From NCBI GenBank assembly GCA_027306845.1, contig DAHUYY010000001.1, positions 1 to 29,346 on the forward strand: a stretch of 29,346 nucleotides of DNA, written 5' to 3'. How positions within the stretch are numbered: position 1 is the first letter of the stretch; each line of letters opens with the position of its first letter. The position numbers and the translations under genes are program-made. Positions 7,769 to 14,988 of this stretch are shown one piece after another. Source of the DNA: Vulcanimicrobiota bacterium (lineage in GTDB: Bacteria; Vulcanimicrobiota; Vulcanimicrobiia; Vulcanimicrobiales; Vulcanimicrobiaceae). A model generated the notes under the pieces. The model was given only the letters and a program-made list of their open reading frames with translations. It made no database searches and was not told the origin of the DNA.

Positions 7769-8680
7769 ATGAGACGCCGATCCTTCCTTTTCGTCGCGCT
7801 CGCACTCGTCGGCTCGATGCCCAGCGTGCTCTCGGCCTCGCCGAAGAACCTACGTATCGCGTACGCAGGCTCGATGGGTGCGGTGATGGATCGCGCGCTC
7901 GGGCCGCAATTTGCACGGAGCACGGGCGTCGGTTACCAAGGAATCGGGGCCGGCGCATACGGATTGGCGCACCTTCTTGCATCGGGGCGCCTGCAAGCCG
8001 ATCTCTTCATTTCGATCACGCCGGGGCCGATCCGCATTTTGCAGCGCGCCGGGCTCGTTTCGCGCGCCTTTCCCATCGCTCGCACGCAGATGGTGATCGC
8101 CTACAGCCCGAAAAGCCGCTTCGCGCGAGAACTCGATGCTGCCGCGCGTGGCAGCATCGCCTGGTGGCGCGTGCTTGAAATGCCCGGCCTGCGCTTCGGG
8201 AGAACCGACCCCGCGACCGACCCGCAAGGGCAGAGCATTCTCTTCACCATGCAACTCGCCGCATCGTATTATCGCCAACCCGATCTCGCGAAACGCATTC
8301 TCGGCTCCGCGAGCAATCCCGAACAAATTTTCACCGAGGCCTCGCTTTTGAGTCGGCTTGAAAGCGGCGAGATCGATGCATCGTCGGGATACGAGAGTGC
8401 GGTGCGCTCGCTCCATCTACCGTTTATCGGGCTCCCTCCGGAGATCGATCTTGGGGATCCGGCGTTCGCAGGCCGGTACGCGCGCGCGACGATCCGCACC
8501 AAGATGCACGGGAAGATGGAGACGATCCATCCCCAACCGCTGGTCTTCTATGCCGCGGTATTAAAAAACGCCGCCGATCCAAACGCTGCGCGCGCGTTCA
8601 TCGCCTTCGTGCGTTCGCCCCGCGGCGAGGCAATTCTACGCCGGTTCGGGTACCAACGGCCGCTCGGCCGACCGCTCTGA
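7769..8680 (+). CDS. Substrate-binding protein of a molybdate/tungstate-type ABC importer (WtpA/ModA-like)
   Basis: A 303-residue periplasmic binding protein. The start is placed at the ATG preceded by CGGGAG because it gives a proper signal peptide (MRRRSFLFVALALVGSMPS, cleavage near VLSAS); upstream in-frame sequence is non-coding in character. The mature protein begins LRIAYAGSMGAVMDRAL, the SBP_bac_11 opening seen in WtpA/ModA, and has the QADLFISITP hinge strand and a FGRTDPATDPQGQS motif matching the R-TDP-DP-G loop of WtpA-type oxyanion binders. Molybdate or tungstate is therefore the most likely cargo, but sulfate-like anions remain possible, and no molybdenum-cofactor gene is in the window. 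Its stop overlaps the permease start by one base (TGATG). Confidence 0.8.
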   Translation: MRRRSFLFVALALVGSMPSVLSASPKNLRIAYAGSMGAVMDRALGPQFARSTGVGYQGIGAGAYGLAHLLASGRLQADLFISITPGPIRILQRAGLVSRAFPIARTQMVIAYSPKSRFARELDAAARGSIAWWRVLEMPGLRFGRTDPATDPQGQSILFTMQLAASYYRQPDLAKRILGSASNPEQIFTEASLLSRLESGEIDASSGYESAVRSLHLPFIGLPPEIDLGDPAFAGRYARATIRTKMHGKMETIHPQPLVFYAAVLKNAADPNAARAFIAFVRSPRGEAILRRFGYQRPLGRPL

Positions 8681-9447
8681 TGGCGCGACGCCGACCGCGG
8701 GAATCATGGTGGCTCGCAATTCCCGCGCTGTTGTTTCTGATTGCGCCCTTTTTCGCGCTGGTTTTCGCGACGCGGTGGACGCATTTTTCGCTCGATCCCG
8801 GCGACTGGTCGGCGATCGGCGTCTCGCTGGGATACGGCGCCTGTGCGATGCTCGTGGTCGTCGCGCTCGGAACGCCGTTTGCTTGGTGGCTCGCGCGCAC
8901 GCATTTCCCCGCGCGGTGGGTCGCCGATGCAATCGTGCTGTTGCCGCTGCTCTCACCGCCGCTCGCATTGGGAATCGTTCTGGAGACGCTCTACGGGCCA
9001 TACGGCGCGGCTGGTGCGCCGCTGGCGCGGCTCGGGTTACTGCTGACGAATTCCGCCCCCGCGTTCGTCCTTGCACTGACGTATGGTGCATTGCCGTTTT
9101 TCATCGTGCTCGCACGCGCGGCATTCGAAGGGGTCTCCCCGGAGTACGAAGCGCTCGCGCGGACGTTAGGTAAATCACAGCCCGCGATCTTCTTTACCGT
9201 TACTCTTCCGCTCGCACGCGTCGGCTTAGGTGCGGCACTCGCCATCGCGTGGGTACGAGCGCTCGGAGAGTTCGGCATCTGCCTCATCGTTGCGTATTTC
9301 CCAATGGGCATACCGGTGCGACTCTGGGTGAATCTGCAAGATGTCGGGCTCGGCGCGGTCTTCCCGCTGCTCTGGATCTTTTATCTGGTCGCGCTTCCAC
9401 TGCCGCTCTGGCTCGGGTTGCGCGCGCAACGGAGAAGCGTCGCATGA
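8680..9447 (+). CDS. ABC transporter permease of the molybdate/tungstate-type importer
   Basis: A 255-residue inner-membrane permease (binding-protein-dependent transport system inner-membrane component). Helices are visible at WWLAIPALLFLIAPFFALVF, IGVSLGYGACAMLVVVALG, ADAIVLLPLLSPPLALGIVL, APAFVLALTYGALPFFIVL and the C-terminal pair. The coupling-helix EAA loop reads YEALARTLGKSQPAIFFTVTLP followed by LARVGLGAALAIAWVRALGEFG, the standard contact to the ATPase and typical of ModB/WtpB/CysT proteins. It overlaps its binding protein by 1 nt upstream and the ATPase by 4 nt downstream (ATGA), so all three are co-translated. Confidence 0.88.
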   Translation: MARRRPRESWWLAIPALLFLIAPFFALVFATRWTHFSLDPGDWSAIGVSLGYGACAMLVVVALGTPFAWWLARTHFPARWVADAIVLLPLLSPPLALGIVLETLYGPYGAAGAPLARLGLLLTNSAPAFVLALTYGALPFFIVLARAAFEGVSPEYEALARTLGKSQPAIFFTVTLPLARVGLGAALAIAWVRALGEFGICLIVAYFPMGIPVRLWVNLQDVGLGAVFPLLWIFYLVALPLPLWLGLRAQRRSVA

Positions 9448-10037
9448 CGGGCGTGCACGTCGCCTATCGCATCTTCGAACCGATCGAACTTGAGGTGGAG
9501 TTCGATATCGCCGGAGTGACGGTGCTCCTCGGTGCAAACGGCGAAGGGAAGAGCACGATTCTTCGCGCGCTCGCCGGGCTGCTGGCGGCGGAGGGCACGC
9601 CGTTCTCCGGGCTCCCCCCGCAACGGCGGCCGATCGCCTATCTCCCGCAAGAGCACTTGCTTTTTCCGCACCTGCGTGCGTGGGAGAACGTCGCGTTTGC
9701 CTTCGACGAGCGCACCCATCGGCGCGAACGGGCGCTCGCATTACTCGCCCGATTCGATATCCAAGAACTTGCCGAGCGATTTCCGCACCAACTCTCCGGC
9801 GGCGAGCGCCAGCGGGTTGCCATCGCGCGGGCGTTCGCACGCCGGCCGCAACTCGTGCTCTTCGACGAACCGACCTCCGCTCTCGATAAAAGTGCGCGCG
9901 AGGCTTTTCTCTCGACCGCACTTCCAGCGCTCCGTGACGCCGGAATTCCGACGCTCGCCGCCACGCACGATCCCGCGTTGGTCGAGGTCGCCGATTGCAC
10001 CGTGCTGCTGCGCGATCGTAAAATCGTCGTCGCGTAA
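9444..10037 (+). CDS. Compact ABC transporter ATP-binding protein (ModC/WtpC-like, no TOBE domain)
   Basis: A 197-residue nucleotide-binding subunit. Start chosen at the ATG in the ATGA overlap with the permease stop; an upstream in-frame extension lies inside the permease gene and is rejected. Walker A is GANGEGKST (residues 30-38), the Q-loop YLPQEHLLF is near 66-74, the ABC signature LSGGERQR is 118-125, Walker B LVLFDEPTSALD is 137-148, and the switch histidine is His175. The N-terminal antiparallel strand region is short and the protein ends soon after the H-loop, so the regulatory MOP/TOBE domain of canonical ModC (~350 aa) is absent. It is followed directly by a palindromic repeat cluster, with no clear terminator of its own. 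Confidence 0.9.
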   Translation: MTGVHVAYRIFEPIELEVEFDIAGVTVLLGANGEGKSTILRALAGLLAAEGTPFSGLPPQRRPIAYLPQEHLLFPHLRAWENVAFAFDERTHRRERALALLARFDIQELAERFPHQLSGGERQRVAIARAFARRPQLVLFDEPTSALDKSAREAFLSTALPALRDAGIPTLAATHDPALVEVADCTVLLRDRKIVVA

Positions 10038-10049
10038 AGCAGCACCGCC

Positions 10050-10140
10050 GTCATCCCGAGTAGCTGCCGAAGGCAGCGTATCGAGGGAGCGCTTCTCGCG
10101 CGCCTCGATACGGGCGCTAAAGCGCCCTACTCGGCGTGAC
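10050..10140. repeat. Palindromic repeat element, complete copy A (four-way-junction fold)
   Basis: A 91-bp element that pairs without a single unassigned base at the junction. Outer arms GTCATCCCGAGTAG (10050-10063) and CTACTCGGCGTGAC (10127-10140) pair with two mismatches; CTGCCGAAGGCAG (10064-10076) is a side hairpin; CGTATCGAGG (10077-10086) pairs perfectly with 10103-10112; GGCGCTAAAGCGCC (10113-10126) is the second side hairpin; 10087-10102 is the terminal loop. It lies between two converging genes. A second complete copy is at 19390-19478. REP/BIME-like by location and symmetry; no transposase is near. Confidence 0.85.
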
Positions 10141-10149
10141 AGTATCTCC

Positions 10150-10238
10150 ATCACCCCGAGTAGGCGCACCGCTGTCATCCCGAGTAGGCGCACCGCTGTC
10201 ATCCCGAGTAGCTGCCGAAGGCAGCGTATCGAGGGAGC
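10150..10238. repeat. Tandem left-arm copies plus a left-half copy of the palindromic element
   Basis: Two 24-bp units beginning at 10150 and 10174 each carry the left arm (CCCGAGTAG) followed by GCGCACCGCT. They lead into a left-half element at 10198-10238 that is identical over 41 bases to 10050-10090. The right half is missing, and the sequence runs into the end of the lipoprotein gene. The pattern suggests local duplication of the arm with later truncation. Confidence 0.8.
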
Positions 10239-10247
10239 ATTGCGCGG

Positions 10248-11417
10248 TTATTTAATCACGTGCCAATCGTTCATCACGTATTGAGCGCCGCTCTGCGTGA
10301 CCGTGAGCGTGCCGTCGCCGAAGGCATCGACGGCAAAGGTCGAGACCTGCGAGCCGGAGCTATTGGTGAGCACGCCGCTGATGAAATTGCTGCTGGTCGG
10401 CGGCTGCGAGGTATTCGTCGTTACGTTCAGCGTATCGCCGTCGACGAGTTGTGCGTTGGTAACGCTGAGATTTTCGAGCAAGCCGGCCTTATAGGTAGCG
10501 GTGATCGGAATCGAATAGGTGCCTTTGCTCGTTCCGCCGGTCAGCGTGAAATCCGGCGTCGAGATCGGGCAAGAAGTATTTTGCGTTCCGGTCGCGATAT
10601 TGAGCGCGCCGATTCCGCCGACATAGCTGGTACCCGATTGCGTGCCGCTATAGGTGACCGAGCCGTCGCTGTTGAGGGTTCGCGTTCCACCGGGGAGATC
10701 GCCGCCGGCCCAACCGAAGGTTTCATTGAGCGAGGAGATTCCCGTTGCGTTAAACCCGGCGCTATCGCCGCAGTAGGCGCTTGCCCCCGCATTGGCCGCG
10801 CCGATGCTGTATTCGGCACTCGATTCGATGCTTTTAATTCCGGTGAGATTGAGCGTGCTCGTCTGGATGCGGTCGAAACCGTCGGCGACGATGGGATAGC
10901 CGTTATTGCCGAAGGTCGCATTCGAGATCGTCACGTTGTCGCTGCGCACCGAGCTGGCCGTGTTGTTTCCTTGCGGGTACTGCGATACGGTGCGCGAGAC
11001 GCTCTCGGCATTGGTGCCGATGACGGTATACTTGCGCACGGTGTCGCGCGCGATCTGCGTGCAAGCTTGATCGTAGAAGACGATCCGCTCGCTGGAGTTG
11101 GCGTCGCCGTTTTTATCGGGCACGAAATACTCGACGCCGTTATTGCATTGTCCGTTGGTGACCGCTTGCGCGCCGCGCCCGACCGTTGCGAGCGGGCTGC
11201 CGACGCCGCTCTCGACGCTGTTGAGCGTCTTCACCGGTGAGCCAACGGCGTTCGCCGATGCAATCGAATCCTCCGATTGCGTTTGCGCGCTTTGCGGCGC
11301 AGAGCCCGTGCTTCCCGATGGGCTTCCGGGGATGCTCGGGGCGCTGCCGGAGGCTCCGCCACCGCATCCGGCGAGCAAGAGTGCAGCAAGAGCTGCATAG
11401 ACTACTTGGTTGCGCAT
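10248..11417 (-). CDS. Predicted lipoprotein of unknown function
   Basis: A 389-residue exported protein. The N-terminus MRNQVVYAALAALLLAGCGG is a lipoprotein signal with lipobox LLAGC (modified Cys18), followed by a low-complexity Gly/Ser/Pro/Gln linker to about residue 60. The rest is rich in Ser, Thr, Asn and Gly with alternating beta-type strands (for example VTISNATFGNNGYPIV and GTYSIPITATYKAG), suggesting a beta-rich surface domain; four cysteines in the mature part could form disulfides. I do not recognise a family. The start is supported by GAGGAG 8 nt upstream. The gene stands alone, bounded by the repeat cluster downstream and by the hairpin at 11501-11533 upstream. Confidence 0.8.
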   Translation of the reverse strand: MRNQVVYAALAALLLAGCGGGASGSAPSIPGSPSGSTGSAPQSAQTQSEDSIASANAVGSPVKTLNSVESGVGSPLATVGRGAQAVTNGQCNNGVEYFVPDKNGDANSSERIVFYDQACTQIARDTVRKYTVIGTNAESVSRTVSQYPQGNNTASSVRSDNVTISNATFGNNGYPIVADGFDRIQTSTLNLTGIKSIESSAEYSIGAANAGASAYCGDSAGFNATGISSLNETFGWAGGDLPGGTRTLNSDGSVTYSGTQSGTSYVGGIGALNIATGTQNTSCPISTPDFTLTGGTSKGTYSIPITATYKAGLLENLSVTNAQLVDGDTLNVTTNTSQPPTSSNFISGVLTNSSGSQVSTFAVDAFGDGTLTVTQSGAQYVMNDWHVIK

Positions 11418-11500
11418 GATCTTCTCCTCGATTCGTTTTAGAAAGTTACGGCTACGAACAGAAGTCTAGGCGAAACGAAATACGCAATCTTTAGAACGAC

Positions 11501-11533
11501 ATGAGAACGCCCGCGTGAAGCGGGCGTTCTCAT
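11501..11533. terminator. Strong hairpin between the secreted-protein and lipoprotein genes
   Basis: ATGAGAACGCCCGC (11501-11514), loop GTGAA, then its exact 14-base reverse complement (11520-11533). A second dyad, CGTTCGC-GA-GCGAACG, lies at 11544-11559. Both sit just downstream of the stop of the minus-strand gene ending at 11569. There is no clear U-tract on either side, so this is a weak or atypical intrinsic terminator, or an mRNA-stabilising hairpin. Confidence 0.55.
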
Positions 11534-11568
11534 CCGATTCTCACGTTCGCGAGCGAACGCTTCCTCAA

Positions 11569-12228
11569 CTACATTGCGTCGGGGCGGCCCATTGCATTGA
11601 AGTGGTAGACCGCCGCGAGATCGTGCATCGCCTGGGTTAACACGGCGTGGTAATCCGCGTCGGCCGCGATGCCGAATTTCGCGTCGATATCCTTCATGAC
11701 TTGGACGTGAATGGGGTGCGAGACGGCGCGATCGAGCAAGACCTCAACGTTGAAGCCGCGCCCGGTCTGTCCGGCGGCCCAGAGCGCTCCGGCGAGTGCC
11801 TTTCCGTCGTTAGGGTTCGGGCTCGGCGTCTTCGGCAGTGCGATATGTTTTGCTGTGACGATTCGTAATGAATCGGCGACAACGAAGTTGAAGACCTTGA
11901 GAAACGTGGCTACTTTATTCGCTCCGAACTTTTTATTCAGCGAAGCGACTTCCGCACCGGTCTTCGCACCGGCGAGACGCTTCACCAGAGCGAGCGAACT
12001 GAAGTGCGCCGGGCCGCCGCCGGCGACGATCATCGAGAGCGTGACGGGAAGCGCCGGAGCGCCGGTATAGACGCCGGGGCCGGAGAAGCGCGAGGGAGAG
12101 GTCGTGACGTTTGGAAGCAATTTGCCGTGCGACATCATCATGTCGCCGCTCATGCTGCTCGCCGACGCGATGCCGGTGAGGGTGGCGACGCCGATCGCGA
12201 TCGCCAGAAAAGTTCGTTGGAGTTTCAT
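11569..12228 (-). CDS. Secreted protein of unknown function
   Basis: A 219-residue protein with a clear Sec signal peptide (MKLQRTFLAIAIGVATLTGIASA) and a Met-rich mature start (MSGDMMMSHGKLLPN). The remainder is mostly alpha-helical in character, with segments VKRLAGAKTGAEVASLNKKFG and a conserved-looking C-terminus HPIHVQVMKDIDAKFG with YHAVLTQAMHDLAAVYH. I do not recognise the family. The start at 12228 gives the canonical signal peptide; an in-frame ATG at 12279 has a better Shine-Dalgarno (GGGAGG) at short spacing but would add 17 unneeded residues. It is 72 nt downstream of the isomerase gene on the same strand and is followed by strong hairpins. Confidence 0.75.
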   Translation of the reverse strand: MKLQRTFLAIAIGVATLTGIASASSMSGDMMMSHGKLLPNVTTSPSRFSGPGVYTGAPALPVTLSMIVAGGGPAHFSSLALVKRLAGAKTGAEVASLNKKFGANKVATFLKVFNFVVADSLRIVTAKHIALPKTPSPNPNDGKALAGALWAAGQTGRGFNVEVLLDRAVSHPIHVQVMKDIDAKFGIAADADYHAVLTQAMHDLAAVYHFNAMGRPDAM

Positions 12229-12300
12229 CGGTAAAATTTCGTCCTTTCGCAGGGTAGAGGCGTAGACGTGTCTCGCCATCTGCCTCCCTAACGGGCGAAC

Positions 12301-12747
12301 TTACCGCTTGGATTGGAGATTCTCTAACTCGGCAATCGCGCTGCGATCTTCGGAATCCTCGCTCGGGAGTTCCGCGAACCACGCATCGAAGATCTCTCCC
12401 AGCACGGCTGCGCTCGTCGAGCGCAAGCTCGCACAGAGAACGTTCGCATCGTTCCAGCGGCGAGCGCCCGCGGCGGTCGGCGCATCCCAACAAAGCGCGG
12501 CGCGGATGCCGCGAACCTTGTTTGCCGCAATGCTCACCCCGGTGCCCGTCCAACAGAATAGAATGCCGCTCGTGCAGAGCCCCGATGCAACCGCCTCGCC
12601 GACCGCTCGGCCGACGCCGGGCCAACCTACCGGCGCGCCTTCAGCGAGCGCTCCGAACAAACGCAGCTCGTGCCCCCGTCGCCGCAAATCTTCGCAGGCA
12701 AACAGAGCCGTTTCGTGCCGTTCATCGCTTCCTACCGCAACGATCAT
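12301..12747 (-). CDS. RpiB/LacA/LacB-family sugar-phosphate isomerase
   Basis: A 148-residue protein of the RpiB/LacAB aldose-ketose isomerase family. The core is CTSGILFCWTGTGVSIAANK then VRGIRAALCWD, in which Cys65 matches the catalytic cysteine of RpiB and the GTG loop binds phosphate; DAPTAAGARRWNDANVL follows. Two RpiB positions differ: the usual DH near residue 9 reads DER, and the ring-opening His of the xHNDAN motif is Trp98. This points to a divergent subgroup whose substrate may not be ribose 5-phosphate. The start is the ATG preceded by AAGGAGGAAGCG; an in-frame ATG eight codons upstream lacks a site. Divergent from the Nudix gene across 60 bp. Confidence 0.82.
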   Translation of the reverse strand: MIVAVGSDERHETALFACEDLRRRGHELRLFGALAEGAPVGWPGVGRAVGEAVASGLCTSGILFCWTGTGVSIAANKVRGIRAALCWDAPTAAGARRWNDANVLCASLRSTSAAVLGEIFDAWFAELPSEDSEDRSAIAELENLQSKR

Positions 12748-12807
12748 CGCTTCCTCCTTCGTACCCGGCATAGGACGGATGCGCTACGGCAGAAAAGGAG
12801 GCCTGCG

Positions 12808-13611
12808 ATGAGCAAAATTCCTAGAGCCGCCACCGTGATGCTTCTGCGCGATATCGAAGGCGAGCCGCAGCTCTTCCTCGTGCGCCGTACCGCGAAGAGC
12901 GCGTTCGCACCCGACGCCTACGTCTTCCCGGGCGGAACGGTCGATCTCGCCGACACGCTTCCCGCCCTTCACGCACGCATCGACGGCGCCGCCGCGCGCG
13001 AGACGGGTGCGCTCTTCCGCGAGACCCGCACTGAGGCGCTGCCGACCGATGTCGAACACCCGGGCCCGCTCGAGCGCGCCTCGATTCTCGCAGCGGCGCT
13101 CCGCGAGCTCTTCGAGGAATCCGGCCTTCTGATGGCGTTTCCCCGCGACGACGCAGCCCCTCCGCCGAGCGCGGAGCAGCGCGCGACATGGCGGGCCGCA
13201 CTGCGCTCCGGCAGTATGAGTTTCCTCGATATTTTGGAGCAAGGCGATCTCATCGCCGCGGGTAGTGCGTTGGCGCTGTTTTCGCACTGGGTGACACCGC
13301 CGGGCGAACCGCGGCGCTACGACACCTATTTTTTTATGGCGATCGCACCGCCCGGACAGGTGGCAACTGCGGATCGTAGCGAGACCCACGACGGGCGCTG
13401 GCTCTCGGCGAAGGCGGCACTCGCGGCCTACCGCGCCGGCGAACTCAATCTCGTCTACCCCACGATCAAGCATCTCGAACGCCTGATCGACTGCGAAGAC
13501 AACTCGATTGCGATGCGCCTCGCGCTCACGAAACCGGTCGTAACGATTCAGCCGACGATGCACCCCGACCGCGGATTCGTCATGCCGTCGCATCTCGAGA
13601 ACGTGTGGTAG
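12808..13611 (+). CDS. NUDT19-like Nudix hydrolase
   Basis: A 267-residue Nudix protein. AATVMLLRDIEGEPQLFLVRR begins the fold and YVFPGGTVD carries the Gly-Gly that opens the Nudix box, but the catalytic helix RELFEESGLL (Arg99-Glu100, Glu103-Glu104) comes more than 50 residues later. This long insertion is characteristic of the NUDT19/RP2 subfamily, whose known members cleave CoA and acyl-CoA diphosphates. A C-terminal half typical of the subfamily (SHWVTPPGEPRRYDTYFF) is present. The start follows AAAGGAGG. The stop overlaps the MBL-hydrolase start by 7 nt, so the two are translated together. CoA or acyl-CoA turnover is inferred from the subfamily only. Confidence 0.87.
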   Translation: MSKIPRAATVMLLRDIEGEPQLFLVRRTAKSAFAPDAYVFPGGTVDLADTLPALHARIDGAAARETGALFRETRTEALPTDVEHPGPLERASILAAALRELFEESGLLMAFPRDDAAPPPSAEQRATWRAALRSGSMSFLDILEQGDLIAAGSALALFSHWVTPPGEPRRYDTYFFMAIAPPGQVATADRSETHDGRWLSAKAALAAYRAGELNLVYPTIKHLERLIDCEDNSIAMRLALTKPVVTIQPTMHPDRGFVMPSHLENVW

Positions 13612-14525
13612 ATCGCGTCGCACTCTTGCGCGCGCCGAACCCCTCGGCGATGACGCTCGATGGAACCAACACCTGGGTTCTCGCCTCGCGCACCGGTGAG
13701 GCGATTTGCATCGATCCCGGACCCGCAATTCCAGCACACGTCGAGCGCATCGTCGCATATCTCCGCGAGCACGATCTCGTTTTGCGCGCGATCGCGCTCA
13801 CGCACGGACACCCCGATCACGCGCCCGCCGCGCCGCTTCTCGCCGCGGCGACCGGCGCGCGGACGTACGCTCACCGTTATTCGGCGGCTCAGCACGATGA
13901 GATGCTCGACGATAACGACGAGCTTTCTTTCGGCGATCTGCGACTCGTCGTTATCGACGCCCCCGGCCACACGCTCGAACACCTCGTTTTTTACGAACGT
14001 GAGAGCGCGACGCTCTTTACCGGCGATACGATTTTAGGAAGCGGCACCGTCGTGATCGCGCCGCCCGGCGGTGCGATGCGCCCCTATCAGGCAACGCTGC
14101 GACGATTGCTTGCCGAGTTCGGCGATGCGCGCGCGATCTGTTGCGGGCACGGACCGATCGTGACGGAAGCGCGAGCGAAAATCGAAGAGTATATCGCGCA
14201 TCGAGAACGACGCGAGGCCGAACTCCTCGCAGCACTTGCGGCGGGGACACAAACGATTCCCGATCTCGTCGAACGCATCTATCGCGATGCCGATATGCGG
14301 CTCTGGGCGGCGGCGGCGCGGCAGATGCTCGCCTATCTCATCGCTCTCGAAGAAGAGCACCGCGTGCGAGCCGTACGGCTCGACCGGCCGCTCACGCAAC
14401 GCGAACATGCGATCCTCAACCCCGATTGGGTCAACGTCGTCGGCGCGGAGCATGCACCGCTGGTAGAAGCCGAACTCGGCGCGCAATTGCGGCTCGACGC
14501 GATCTACGAATATTCGGTTTTGTAG
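13605..14525 (+). CDS. MBL-fold metallo-hydrolase with C-terminal winged helix (LACTB2-like)
   Basis: A 306-residue metallo-beta-lactamase-fold hydrolase. The metal site begins THGHPDH (His67, His69, Asp71, His72), followed by PGHTLEH, the bridging Asp in FTGDTILGSG and a final histidine in CCGHGPIV. After residue ~200 the segment ERREAELLAALAAGTQTI and AARQMLAYLIALEEEHRV form the winged-helix extension (BLACT_WH) seen in LACTB2-type proteins. LACTB2 is an RNA endonuclease, while other relatives are thioesterases or lactonases, so the substrate is open. The GTG start overlaps the Nudix stop. The downstream 3' region is covered on the opposite strand by an unusual antisense reading frame. Confidence 0.9.
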   Translation: MVDRVALLRAPNPSAMTLDGTNTWVLASRTGEAICIDPGPAIPAHVERIVAYLREHDLVLRAIALTHGHPDHAPAAPLLAAATGARTYAHRYSAAQHDEMLDDNDELSFGDLRLVVIDAPGHTLEHLVFYERESATLFTGDTILGSGTVVIAPPGGAMRPYQATLRRLLAEFGDARAICCGHGPIVTEARAKIEEYIAHRERREAELLAALAAGTQTIPDLVERIYRDADMRLWAAAARQMLAYLIALEEEHRVRAVRLDRPLTQREHAILNPDWVNVVGAEHAPLVEAELGAQLRLDAIYEYSVL

Positions 14526-14807
14526 GTTTTTCGTTGACGTATCGCTCGGCTGGAGAGGCGACGCGAATAGCCGCTTTCGATGCGCCACCTCTCCAATGGG
14601 CGGGAATTCTTGTTTCGTTTTCCCCTCTCTCAAGCGAAAAAACGTTGCGATGTTAATTGCGAGGGTTCCGCCAATCAGTGCTATTAACCCGCTGTTAGCA
14701 ACTCCGGGCGTTGGATGCTCGATAAACAGCGTAGCCACCAAAACCGCGAGTCCGTACAAAAAAGAAATGGCGCCGATGATGTATGCGCCGACGTATTGAT
14801 TAATCAT
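14034..14807 (-). CDS. Possible small membrane protein whose frame runs on antisense through the MBL gene
   Basis: The ATG at 14807 is preceded by TGGAGAAAAAAT, a good ribosome binding site. The first ~65 codons encode two hydrophobic helices (AYIIGAISFLYGLAVLVATLF and LIALIGGTLAINIATFF), separated by a polar loop and followed by a basic end (RLREGKTKQ), like a holin or other small two-helix membrane protein. This part lies in the lower-GC gap. From about codon 95 the same frame continues antisense to the MBL gene down to 14034, and that portion has no protein character. Either the gene lost its own stop codon, or only the N-terminal part was ever functional. I recognise no family. Confidence 0.3.
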   Translation of the reverse strand: MINQYVGAYIIGAISFLYGLAVLVATLFIEHPTPGVANSGLIALIGGTLAINIATFFRLREGKTKQEFPPIGEVAHRKRLFASPLQPSDTSTKNLQNRIFVDRVEPQLRAEFGFYQRCMLRADDVDPIGVEDRMFALRERPVEPYGSHAVLFFESDEIGEHLPRRRRPEPHIGIAIDAFDEIGNRLCPRRKCCEEFGLASFSMRDILFDFRSRFRHDRSVPATDRARIAELGKQSSQRCLIGAHRTAGRRDHDGAAS

Positions 14808-14988
14808 ATTTTTTCTCCATCACTATTGCTGCTAAAATTTACAACCTTGGAGAGCTGCGTTATTTTGATCATCTTTTAGTTGCATTTACAATTTCTTTCA
14901 GATGAAGCAAAGTTGATGGACCGGCCCGCTTCCTGTTTGTACGCGCTAACTCCTTTTACATTAAGGGCGCATTCACGGTCGGGAGCCG
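14526..14988. other. Lower-GC intergenic patch
   Basis: This 463-bp stretch between the MBL and MDR genes is visibly richer in A and T than the surrounding coding DNA, most of all at 14800-14930. Contents: an imperfect inverted repeat (14552-14563 with 14583-14594, GGAGAGG arms) just after the MBL stop; the N-terminal part of the small membrane ORF; and 14808-14988, where I see only a possible 17-codon minus-strand ORF, no tRNA and no convincing promoter. Base composition suggests acquired DNA or a degraded mobile remnant. Confidence 0.5.

Noticed and set aside
7002..7772. Plus-strand ORF across the TVP38 gene
   Set aside because: Antisense shadow rich in Arg, His and Asp; TVP38 on the minus strand has clear helices and motifs.
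9249..9443. N-terminal extension of the compact ABC ATPase
   Set aside because: It lies out of frame inside the permease gene; the ATGA overlap gives a normal start at 9444.
10050..10140. tRNA-like or structured ncRNA gene suggested by the cloverleaf fold
   Set aside because: No T-loop or anticodon features and no promoter; repeated copies between converging genes fit a REP-like DNA element better.
14837..14890. 17-codon minus-strand ORF (MQLKDDQNNAALQGCKF) upstream of the small membrane ORF
   Set aside because: No clear ribosome site, too short to judge; a leader peptide is possible but unsupported.
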